Below, piece by piece: positions 1 to 6,852 of a DNA stretch of 8,074 bases. Location of the stretch: assembly GCA_021107495.1 (NCBI GenBank), contig JAIOSR010000444.1, positions 1 through 8,074 of the forward strand. The letters are read 5' to 3'. The notes beneath the pieces are model-generated. The model saw only the letters and a program-made list of their open reading frames with translations. It did no database searches and was not told the origin of the DNA. The translations under genes and the position numbers were made by a program. This DNA comes from Desulfobacterales bacterium. GTDB lineage: Bacteria > Desulfobacterota > DSM-4660 > Desulfatiglandales > Desulfatiglandaceae. Position 1 is the first letter of the stretch. Every line of letters starts with the position of its first letter.

Positions 1-2484
1 GATGTCGGCAGTCTGATCCTGGCCCCCGGTTATGAAACATTTGATGCCGGACTACAGAGTCAATATGGATACAACAGGTTCGGCAATGTGATTACCAGCC
101 TTGAATTCGAACGCTTGCTGAGCGCGTCCGGGCCCAATCGCGGGGCATTACTGAGGCCTTTCGACGGGAAGCCTCCTCTAAAGATAGCATGGATTCAATG
201 CGTCGGTTCCCGGGACATCAGTGCCGGTAATACCTACTGTTCAGCGGTCTGCTGCATGTATGCCATGAAGCAGGTCATCCTTTCCAAGGAACATTATCCC
301 GAACTTGAGACAGTTATACTGCACAATGATATCCGCGCATACGGCAAGGGATTTGAGCGCTACTATGAAAGGGCAAAGGATATGCCCGGGGTCCGGTTTG
401 TGTGGAGTAAGGTGTCCGTCTTGAGGGAACAGCCGGACACAAAAAATGTCGTGCTCAGGTATCGCGTGAACGGGTCTGAAGTCAGGGATGAGGAATTCGA
501 CCTTGTTGTATTATCCGTTGGTCTCTCCTCGCCTGCCGGCAACAGGGAGTTGGCGGAAAAACTGTGTGTTGAAACAAATACTTCCGGGTTTTGCGAGTCT
601 TCGCCTTTTTCCCCGATTTCGACCTCGCGGCCGGGGATCTATGCATGCGGGGTATTTCATGCACCCATGGATATACCCGATTCGGTTACCATGGCCAGCG
701 GGGCCGCATCGCTTGCCTCACAGCTCCTGTCTGAACAGCGGGGGACCCTGATCGAAGAAAAGTCCTACCCGTCTGCGCGGGATGTTACCGGAGAACCACC
801 TCAAATAGGCGTATTTGTCTGTGACTGCGGAACCAATATCGTCAAGGTGGTGGATGCGGCAAATGTGGTCCGGTATGCCGAAGCACTGGAGGGTGTGGTT
901 CATGCCGAGGAAAATACCTTCAGCTGTTCCATTGATTCGATTACCCATATGATTGAAATCATCACGGAGAAAGGACTCAACCGCGTTGTGGTTGCCGCAT
1001 GCACTCCCAGGACCCATGAACCGGTGTTCCAGGATGCCCTCAGACAGGCAGGTATTAATCCGTACCTGTTCGAGATGTGCAATATCCGGGAGCATTGTTC
1101 CTGGGTGCATATGGGGGACAGGCGGGAAGCCACCCGCAAGGCCCGGGACTTGGTGCGCATGGCGGTGACCAAGGCAAGGATTCTCAAGCCCTTGAGCCGG
1201 GTCCCGTATGACATTGTTCCTGCGGCCCTGGTTATCGGGGGCGGGATCTCCGGAATGGTAAGCGCGTTATCCTTGGCAAACCAGGGGTTCAGTGTTCACC
1301 TGATTGAGAAGTCCGGAGAACTCGGCGGAATGGGCCGGAAAATCCTTTTTACAGTGGAAAAAGGTGATGTGCGGTCCTATGTGCGAGAACTTATTCAAGA
1401 GGTCTATAAGAATCTTTTGATCCAGGTCCACACCGAAACCGATATTACAGGGTTCAGTGGTTATGTGGGCAATTTTACAACTCAAATTGCGGTGGGAAGC
1501 GAGCGGGTCGTTAAAGAGATCGTCCATGGTATAACAATTGTGGCCACCGGCGCTGAGGAATTCAGACCGGACGAATATCTCTACGGCCAGGACCCACGTG
1601 TGTTTACCCTGCTGGAATTAGAGAAGGAAATTGATGGGAACCTCAGCAGGTTCGATCATTGCAACTGTCTTGTAATGATTCAGTGTGTGGGGTCGAGAGA
1701 AAGCGAGAGACCCTATTGCAGCCGTGTCTGCTGCACCCAGGCCGTAAAGAATGCCCTGAAGCTGAAAGAGATAAACCCGGACATGGAAATCTATGTCCTT
1801 TATCGGGATATGAGAACATACGGGTTCAGAGAGGATTATTACCGGGAGGCTGCGGAGCAGGGGGTGAAGTTTATCCGCTATGAGGCAGATGACAAACCTG
1901 ATGTGGAGGTTGCCGAGGAAAGCGGCCGGTCAGTCCTGAGAGTCATTGTGACCGAGCCCACGTTAGGGCAACGGCTCATGATAGATGCAGATATGCTTGC
2001 ACTGGGCGTGGCGACCGTTCCCCGGACAGGCAACAGGGAATTGTCCCGGATGCTTAAGGTGCCGCTGAATGAGGATGGTTTTTTTATGGAGGCCCACATG
2101 AAACTCCGGCCCGTGGATTTTGCCACGGATGGTATTTTCATGTGCGGTCTGGCTCACGGCCCCAAGTTTATAGATGAAAGTATTTCCCAGGCCCAGGCAG
2201 CGGCTTCTCGTGCCACGACCATATTGTCAAAAGACGAGATGATGGCCGGTGGCCAAATCTGTAACGTGGAGGCGCTTAAGTGCACCGGTTGCGGGGTCTG
2301 TCAGGAGGTTTGTCCTTTTACCGCCATTACCGTGGACCCGAAAGAAATGGTGGCGCACGTCAACGAAGCCCTGTGCAAAGGCTGCGGTCTTTGTGCTTCT
2401 TCTTGCCGGAGCGGCGCCCTGGATGTCATGGGGTTCAGTGAAGAGCAGACTATGTCTTTGATAGATGCTTGTATGACGGGCTAA
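1..2484 (+). CDS. HdrA-like iron-sulfur flavoprotein, tandem two-module fusion (5' partial)
   Basis: HdrA-type subunits use FAD and [4Fe-4S] clusters to pass or bifurcate electrons between ferredoxin and other carriers in the cytoplasm. The frame is open from base 1, so the GTG at 88 is internal; 827 residues are visible (numbered from the edge). Residues 1-245 are the C-terminal half of a first HdrA flavin domain, with the family cluster motif CVGSR...YCxxVCC at C67, C80, C84, C85. A second, complete module follows: CDCGTN (C274, C276), the CNIREHCSWVH motif (C360, C366), the FAD-binding GGGISG (413-418), and a second CVGSR...YCSRVCC motif (C562, C573, C577, C578). It ends with two CxxCxxCxxxC ferredoxin motifs (C761/764/767/771 and C792/795/798/802); the last cysteine is followed by Arg instead of the usual Pro. 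The first module has no ferredoxin tail of its own. The family is certain; the electron partners are unknown. A 145-base gap separates it from AOR1. Confidence 0.93.
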   Translation, partial: DVGSLILAPGYETFDAGLQSQYGYNRFGNVITSLEFERLLSASGPNRGALLRPFDGKPPLKIAWIQCVGSRDISAGNTYCSAVCCMYAMKQVILSKEHYPELETVILHNDIRAYGKGFERYYERAKDMPGVRFVWSKVSVLREQPDTKNVVLRYRVNGSEVRDEEFDLVVLSVGLSSPAGNRELAEKLCVETNTSGFCESSPFSPISTSRPGIYACGVFHAPMDIPDSVTMASGAASLASQLLSEQRGTLIEEKSYPSARDVTGEPPQIGVFVCDCGTNIVKVVDAANVVRYAEALEGVVHAEENTFSCSIDSITHMIEIITEKGLNRVVVAACTPRTHEPVFQDALRQAGINPYLFEMCNIREHCSWVHMGDRREATRKARDLVRMAVTKARILKPLSRVPYDIVPAALVIGGGISGMVSALSLANQGFSVHLIEKSGELGGMGRKILFTVEKGDVRSYVRELIQEVYKNLLIQVHTETDITGFSGYVGNFTTQIAVGSERVVKEIVHGITIVATGAEEFRPDEYLYGQDPRVFTLLELEKEIDGNLSRFDHCNCLVMIQCVGSRESERPYCSRVCCTQAVKNALKLKEINPDMEIYVLYRDMRTYGFREDYYREAAEQGVKFIRYEADDKPDVEVAEESGRSVLRVIVTEPTLGQRLMIDADMLALGVATVPRTGNRELSRMLKVPLNEDGFFMEAHMKLRPVDFATDGIFMCGLAHGPKFIDESISQAQAAASRATTILSKDEMMAGGQICNVEALKCTGCGVCQEVCPFTAITVDPKEMVAHVNEALCKGCGLCASSCRSGALDVMGFSEEQTMSLIDACMTG

Positions 2485-2576
2485 AGCGTGAATTTTGTCC
2501 CGCCGAGGCGCGATTGGACCGGGGGTTTCGTTCACGCATTAAATGTTATAGATCCGCGTCTATCTGCGTAAACCTG

Positions 2577-2596
2577 CCCGCCGTCCGGCAGGCGGG
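2577..2596. repeat. GC-rich inverted repeat between HdrA-like and AOR1 genes
   Basis: CCCGCC (2577-2582) is the exact reverse complement of GGCGGG (2591-2596), with an 8-base loop. An alternative, mutually exclusive pairing is CTGCC (2574-2578) with GGCAG (2587-2591). TCTGCGT heptamers lie on both sides (2563-2569 and 2597-2603). No T-run follows on the + strand, so an intrinsic terminator is unlikely. It may be a dispersed intergenic repeat or an mRNA-processing or stability hairpin; the function is inference. Confidence 0.6.
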
Positions 2597-2617
2597 TCTG
2601 CGTCCCAAAAAAATTAT

Positions 2618-2623
2618 GAGAGG
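2618..2623 (+). promoter_or_regulatory. Shine-Dalgarno site of AOR1
   Basis: GAGAGG lies six bases before the ATG at 2630. It supports that start, as does the standard AOR N-terminus (GKILRVDLS) right after it. Confidence 0.75.
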
Positions 2624-2629
2624 AACAAC

Positions 2630-4444
2630 ATGTTTGGCTGGAAAGGAAAAATCCTGAGGGTTGATCTTTCGCGGGGCAATTGTTCGGTAGAGGACATTGC
2701 CCCTGATGTGCGTACTGATTTTATCGGGGGCCGCGGCATGGGCTTGAAGGTCCTTTTTGATGAAGTTGACCCCCTGATTGATCCCCTTGGACCGCAAAAC
2801 AAGCTGATTTTCAGCACGGGTCCTTTAACCGGGACAGGGGCCCCGGCGGGGGGACGGTTTATCGTTGTGTCCAAGTCACCCTTAAGCGGTGCCATTGCCA
2901 ACCCCTGTTGCGGGGGATATTTCGGCGCCAACCTTAAGTTCGCTGGATATGACCTGCTCATTATTGAGGGAAAATCCCCGGAGCCCGTTTACCTGTTCAT
3001 CAAGAATGACCTGGTGGAGATCAGACCTGCCGGAAACCTGTGGGGGAAATGGACTACGGAGACGGAAAAACAGATCAGATCAGACATGATGGCCGAGTCT
3101 GATGCATGGGAAATCAACAATACGAGTATCGTGACCATAGGCCCGGCAGGGGAGAACCTGGTGAAGTTTGCCTGCATCATGGCTGATGGGGGCCGGGCCG
3201 CCGGCCGTTCAGGTCTGGGCGCGGTCATGGGTTCCAAGAACCTGAAGGCAATAGTCGCCACAGGCACAGGGGACGTGACAATTGCCGATGTGGATGGTTT
3301 TAAAAACGCGGTCATGGAATTTCTTGAGGAGGGCAGGGAGAACAAGGCCCTGGAAAAGCGTCGTATGTGGGGCACATGGAGCCTTCCCGGACGGGCCAAC
3401 AAGACCGGCACCCAGGCCGCCCTGAATTTTAAGACCGGCTATTCTGAGGAATTTACCAAGTATGAGGACCCCGCATACATCAGAGACCGGATTCGAGTGA
3501 GAGACGAGGCATGCTTCGGCTGTCCTTTTGCGTGCAGCAAGAGAAGCAGGATTGCAGACCCGGAATACCCCGGCACGACCAAAGGACCGGAGCACGAGAG
3601 CATGGCTTTGCTGGGATCCAACTGCGGGTTTGGCGGGCTTGATGATATATGCAGGGCCAATTATCTCTGCAATGAGCTTGGCATGGACACCATAACCGCC
3701 GGGGCGACTTTCTCCTGCGCCATGGAACTCTTTGAAGAGGGTTATCTGCCTGAAAAGGATATCGGATACCCTCTCAAGTTCGGCAATACCGAAGCCATGT
3801 TCGAGCTGATGAAAAAAATCGCCCTGCGCCGGGACTTTGGCAATCTGTTAGCTGACGGGGGAAAGGCCTTGGCGGAAAAGTATAACCACCCGGAGCTTTT
3901 CATGGGGATAAAGGGGATGGGCATGCCTGCCTGGCACCCCCAGGGCTTTGAAGTGATCGGCCTTCAATATGCCACCAATAATGTGGGGGCCTGCCATACC
4001 AAGGCCACATTGCCATTTTACGAAGGCAGGAAGGACCCCGCACATGGCGTGGAGTGGACAAAACAGGATCAGGACTACGTGGCAGTGGTTGATTGCGGCG
4101 TCCTTTGCTGGATCATCTACCATGGCCCTTTATGGGGCGAAAAGCTGCTTTCATGGCTCGGGGTTACGACCGGCATTGATTATACGGAGAAAGGGCTGTC
4201 ATTGATCGGCGAAAGGATATGGAATTTAGAGCGATTGTTCAACCTGAAGGCCGGGCTCAGCGCTAAGGATGATTGCCTGCCAAAAAGAATAACGGATGAA
4301 CCTCGTGTCAACAACCAGGTAGTTCATCTTGACCGGATGCTCCCTGAGTACTACAGGGTGCGAGGCTGGGATGAGAAGGGGATTCCCACACCCGAAAAGC
4401 TGGAACAGTTGGGACTGACAAAGGAAGGGGCAGGCGTGAGATGA
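2630..4444 (+). CDS. Tungsten-dependent aldehyde:ferredoxin oxidoreductase family protein (AOR1)
   Basis: Members carry a tungsten (or molybdenum) bis-pterin and one [4Fe-4S] cluster and interconvert aldehydes and carboxylic acids with ferredoxin; some relatives, such as BamB, reduce benzoyl-CoA. At 604 residues it matches the usual length of about 600. It starts with the GKILRVDLSRG N-terminus. R76 falls in register with the arginine that in Pyrococcus AOR lies between pterin and cluster. The cluster ligands are C295, C298, C302 and C493. The two pterin-binding motifs of the DxxGL(C/D) type appear as NELGMD (348-353) and DCGVLC (488-493). GPEHES (319-324) and H456 are candidates for the catalytic Glu and His. 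Oddities are the C93-C94 pair in the pterin-binding GGYFG region, the extra C489, and Asn in place of Asp in the first motif. Its stop overlaps the ferredoxin start by ATGA, implying translational coupling. The substrate cannot be read from the sequence; at 604 residues it seems shorter than typical BamB. Confidence 0.94.
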   Translation: MFGWKGKILRVDLSRGNCSVEDIAPDVRTDFIGGRGMGLKVLFDEVDPLIDPLGPQNKLIFSTGPLTGTGAPAGGRFIVVSKSPLSGAIANPCCGGYFGANLKFAGYDLLIIEGKSPEPVYLFIKNDLVEIRPAGNLWGKWTTETEKQIRSDMMAESDAWEINNTSIVTIGPAGENLVKFACIMADGGRAAGRSGLGAVMGSKNLKAIVATGTGDVTIADVDGFKNAVMEFLEEGRENKALEKRRMWGTWSLPGRANKTGTQAALNFKTGYSEEFTKYEDPAYIRDRIRVRDEACFGCPFACSKRSRIADPEYPGTTKGPEHESMALLGSNCGFGGLDDICRANYLCNELGMDTITAGATFSCAMELFEEGYLPEKDIGYPLKFGNTEAMFELMKKIALRRDFGNLLADGGKALAEKYNHPELFMGIKGMGMPAWHPQGFEVIGLQYATNNVGACHTKATLPFYEGRKDPAHGVEWTKQDQDYVAVVDCGVLCWIIYHGPLWGEKLLSWLGVTTGIDYTEKGLSLIGERIWNLERLFNLKAGLSAKDDCLPKRITDEPRVNNQVVHLDRMLPEYYRVRGWDEKGIPTPEKLEQLGLTKEGAGVR

Positions 4445-4812
4445 GGATAAAGATAGACCATACCAAATGCACCGGGTGCAAGCTCTGTGAAGTGGCCTGT
4501 TCCCTCCAGCACACAGAGGCCATAAATCCCTGGAGGTCCAGGATAAGGGTCTTTATCGGCGAGGACTTCTGTCTCCCGGTGATAGCAGGACCGTACACGG
4601 AGGCGGCATGCAATGCAAAAGGCATTGTCATGGTCGACGGTATGGAAATGGACGGTTGCGTTGTGTGCAGGGCCTCATGCCCGGTTAAGACGGCATTTAA
4701 GGAACCTGACACGGGTATCCCCTTGAAATGCGATTTTTGTGGTGAACCGCCTGACCCGCAATGCGTCAGGTGGTGTGAGGCTGATGCACTGACAATTGTG
4801 ATTGAAGATTGA
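4441..4812 (+). CDS. Multi-cluster [4Fe-4S] ferredoxin (DmsB/HybA-like electron transfer subunit)
   Basis: A 123-residue cytoplasmic electron carrier with no signal peptide, probably serving the AOR proteins on either side. Thirteen or so cysteines are visible: CxxCxxCxxxC at C10/C13/C16/C20, isolated C44 and C57, CxxCxxxCP at C73/C76/C80, and CxxC-x7-CxxxC at C97/C100/C108/C112. In the DmsB-type fold the first and last motifs exchange their fourth ligands to form two clusters; the middle set with C57 could hold a third (inference). It is shorter than full four-cluster DmsB-like subunits. The ATG at 4441 sits inside the AOR1 end (ATGA overlap), with a purine-rich GGAAGGGG stretch about 11 bases upstream. 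AOR enzymes of the Aromatoleum type also work with a small polyferredoxin plus an FAD subunit, which parallels the ferredoxin plus HdrA-like protein here. Confidence 0.9.
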   Translation: MRIKIDHTKCTGCKLCEVACSLQHTEAINPWRSRIRVFIGEDFCLPVIAGPYTEAACNAKGIVMVDGMEMDGCVVCRASCPVKTAFKEPDTGIPLKCDFCGEPPDPQCVRWCEADALTIVIED

Positions 4813-4828
4813 ATGTTTAATTAAAAAA

Positions 4829-6682
4829 ATGACAACATTCGCGGGCAAACTTCTAAGAATAAATTTAAGCGCTTCCACATACGGCGAAGAGGAGATCCCC
4901 GACCTGTACCTCAGACAATTTATTTCAGCGCGCGGGCTAAGCGCCAGATATCTCTATGCGGAACTGAAACCAAAGACAGATCCCCTTGGTCCTGAAAACA
5001 AAATAATAATGTCGATCGGGGTGCTGGCAAGTACCGGGCTCCAGGGTTTTTCAAAATGGTGCGTCATGTCCAAGAGCCCCCTGACCGGAACTATCTTTCG
5101 CTCTATTGCGGGGGGGAATTTCGGGGCATGGATGAAACATGCAGGATATGACCTGATTATTATCGAGGGAAGGGCGCCGGGTGCCTCATACATATATCTT
5201 GACAAAGAGGGTGTTCATTTCCTTAAGGCCGACGACCTTTCGGGCATGGATCCCCGGCATTTACAAAGGAAACTCAAAGAGAGACACGGGTTTCACACGG
5301 AATCGGCATGTATAGGAATGGCAGGGGAGAGACTTGTCCGTTATGCGGTCATCACTTCAGGCGAGCGCACCGCATCCCGTGGCGGGATGGGGACCGTAAT
5401 GGGGTCCAAGAACTTGAAGGCGGTCTCAATAAACGTGCCGGTGCGGGGCCCCGTGCCTTTTGATGGGGTCAGGCTGAAAGGACTGGTGAGGCAGCAGATC
5501 AGTATTTTGAAAGATCATCCCCGGCGAAAAAAAATGAGCACCATTGGGACGCCGTACCTGTCTATCGGTCTGAACGAGGCGGGGATACTACCTGTCAGGA
5601 ATTTTCAGGCTGGAAGCATAAAGGGCATCCAGGACATATCCGGAGAAGAATTTTATAAACTGAAGAAGGGAAAGGCCGGGTGCTATCAATGTATGACCAG
5701 GTGCGGGGGGATGCGGGAAGTAACCCGTGGACCGTTAAGCGGGAAGCAGATTGACGGGCCTGAATATGAGACGATCTATGCCTTTGGCCCTTTGTTAGGC
5801 ATCACGGATAAATCATTCATTATAGATGCCAATGCTCTTTGTGACTATTATGGAATGGATACAATAAGTACAGGTGCCTGCGTGGCTTTTGCCTGCGAAT
5901 TATTTGAAAAAGGGATCATTTCAACATCTGATACGGATGGTCTTGAACTCGTCTGGGGTAATAAGAATGCAATATTTCCTCTTATTGAAAAGATAGGAAA
6001 GAGGGAGGGCCTCGGCCGTGTACTGGGAGAAGGGGTGGCAAGAGCCGGTGAACAAATAGGTGAGGAGGCAGTCATCTATTCAAAGCACATCAAAGGTCTC
6101 GAATTAGCGGGTTATGAGCCCAGGGGGATCAAGGGGTATGCGTTGAGCATGGCCAGTTCGAATATCGGGGGGAGCCATATGTACGGCAGGCCCAGGGAAG
6201 AGCTGACAGGAAAAGTGGACCCCTTTTCAGAGGAAGGAAAGGGCCCATCCATTGCCCAGGCTCAAAGGGAACAGGCATTGGAGGATTCTTTGATAGCATG
6301 CACATTCGGGAATTCGGGTCTGGATCTTATGATGTACTCTGAATTTCTCACGTCTGCAACAGGGGTTGAAGAATTTGGCAGTACTGAAAACCTGTCAAGG
6401 ATCGGCGAGCGAATCATATGTATTGAAAGGTGTTTCAACATAAGGGAGGGATTCGGTCGTATAGACGATTCCCTCCCGAAGCGTATGTTTTCAGAGCCGT
6501 TAAGGAATGCCGGACCCTCCACCGGCCAGGTCGTAAAAAATATAGATAAACTCTTAGACGAATATTACGAAGCGCTTGGCTATACATGTGAAGGTGTCCC
6601 GACTGCTGAAAAATTGAAAGATCTCGGGATCGAAGAATTAGCAAAAGAAATTACAAACGACAGAAGATTCCTTGCAAACTGA
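4829..6682 (+). CDS. Divergent tungsten aldehyde:ferredoxin oxidoreductase family protein (AOR2)
   Basis: A second AOR paralogue of 617 residues from the ATG at 4829. The frame can extend back to a TTG at 4802, inside the ferredoxin gene, but the ATG gives the standard N-terminus (FAGKLLRINLS). Neither start has a good Shine-Dalgarno, so translation may be coupled to the ferredoxin stop 16 bases upstream. Cluster ligands are C285, C288, C292 and C491. The pterin motifs are DYYGMD (339-344) and DSLIAC (486-491). GPEYET (310-315) and H450 are candidates for the catalytic Glu and His. Shared blocks with AOR1 include DPLGPxNK, SKSPL, GGxFGA and VMGSKNLKA. Unlike AOR1 it has K76 where most relatives have Arg, within FSKW instead of a GGR-like motif, and RSIAGGNFG instead of NPCCGGYFG near the pterin. 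These differences suggest another substrate or role. The family is secure, the substrate unknown. Confidence 0.92.
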   Translation: MTTFAGKLLRINLSASTYGEEEIPDLYLRQFISARGLSARYLYAELKPKTDPLGPENKIIMSIGVLASTGLQGFSKWCVMSKSPLTGTIFRSIAGGNFGAWMKHAGYDLIIIEGRAPGASYIYLDKEGVHFLKADDLSGMDPRHLQRKLKERHGFHTESACIGMAGERLVRYAVITSGERTASRGGMGTVMGSKNLKAVSINVPVRGPVPFDGVRLKGLVRQQISILKDHPRRKKMSTIGTPYLSIGLNEAGILPVRNFQAGSIKGIQDISGEEFYKLKKGKAGCYQCMTRCGGMREVTRGPLSGKQIDGPEYETIYAFGPLLGITDKSFIIDANALCDYYGMDTISTGACVAFACELFEKGIISTSDTDGLELVWGNKNAIFPLIEKIGKREGLGRVLGEGVARAGEQIGEEAVIYSKHIKGLELAGYEPRGIKGYALSMASSNIGGSHMYGRPREELTGKVDPFSEEGKGPSIAQAQREQALEDSLIACTFGNSGLDLMMYSEFLTSATGVEEFGSTENLSRIGERIICIERCFNIREGFGRIDDSLPKRMFSEPLRNAGPSTGQVVKNIDKLLDEYYEALGYTCEGVPTAEKLKDLGIEELAKEITNDRRFLAN

Positions 6683-6701
6683 CTGTTGAGCTGTACAGGG
6701 C

Positions 6702-6729
6702 GATCATCCTTTTTCGAAGACTGATGATC
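6702..6729 (+). other. Hairpin downstream of AOR2
   Basis: GATCATC (6702-6708) pairs exactly with GATGATC (6723-6729). Inside, CTT (6709-6711) pairs with AAG (6717-6719), leaving a five-base loop and a three-base bulge. No T-run follows, so it is not a canonical intrinsic terminator. It could protect the upstream mRNA 3' end or attenuate read-through (inference). Confidence 0.5.
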
Positions 6730-6784
6730 CCCTATTGTGACCTGCGGCAATGGATAATTCTGGCGTAAAAGCAATGGCTGAAGG

Positions 6785-6796
6785 CAGGGTGCCCTG
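6785..6796. repeat. Interrupted palindrome CAGGG-TG-CCCTG
   Basis: Perfect 5-base arms around a 2-base centre, 57 bases before the next start codon. With so short a centre it fits a protein-binding site better than an RNA hairpin, but no regulator family is recognised and chance is possible. Confidence 0.3.
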
Positions 6797-6840
6797 TTAA
6801 TATTCGTGGGGACCTTTCCGCTACCAAAAACCATTATCAT

Positions 6841-6846
6841 AAGGAG
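6841..6846 (+). promoter_or_regulatory. Shine-Dalgarno site of PEP-synthase-like gene
   Basis: AAGGAG followed by six A residues before the ATG at 6853. This near-ideal site fixes the start and shows that the protein truly begins here, without an upstream ATP-binding domain in the same frame. Confidence 0.85.
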
Positions 6847-6852
6847 AAAAAA

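Larger units (their letters stand above)
2485..2629 (+). other. Intergenic gap with GC-rich repeat and leader of AOR1
   Basis: No plausible gene is seen in these 145 bases. The proximal part is unremarkable. The distal part holds three related heptamers (TCCGCGT at 2553, TCTGCGT at 2563 and 2597), a GC-rich inverted repeat, an A-run and the AOR1 ribosome binding site. No convincing promoter was recognised, so co-transcription of the HdrA-like gene with the AOR gene is possible but not shown. Confidence 0.6.
6683..6852 (+). other. Intergenic gap before PEP-synthase-like gene
   Basis: No gene is seen in these 170 bases. They contain a hairpin (6702-6729), the 8-base palindrome CTGTACAG (6691-6698), the interrupted palindrome CAGGG-TG-CCCTG (6785-6796) and a strong Shine-Dalgarno at the end. 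The length and structures allow a separate promoter or an internal regulatory point, but no sigma70 -35/-10 pair with good spacing was found. Confidence 0.55.

Noticed and set aside
718..1214. Minus-strand open frames opposite the HdrA-like gene, and similar frames opposite the AOR genes
   Set aside because: They lie within clear family members on the + strand, have no recognisable domains or ribosome binding sites, and are shadows of the coding frame.
2574..2613. Intrinsic terminator after the HdrA-like gene
   Set aside because: The GC-rich stem is followed by GTCTGCGTCCC and an A-run, not a T-run, on the + strand. No convergent gene on the other strand would use it.
2630..4444. AOR1 as BamB of class II benzoyl-CoA reductase
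   Set aside because: It is shorter than typical BamB, and its N-terminus and cofactor region look like general AOR. The other Bam genes are not visible, so no bam symbol is assigned.
6735..6760. Possible sigma70 promoter, TTGTGA with GATAAT
   Set aside because: The spacer is only about 12 bases, too short for a -35/-10 pair.
6807..6822. Possible sigma54 (-24/-12) promoter, TGGGGACCTTTCCGCT
   Set aside because: The GG and GC dinucleotides have the right spacing, but the rest of the consensus (CACG and TTG) is absent, so the match is no better than chance.
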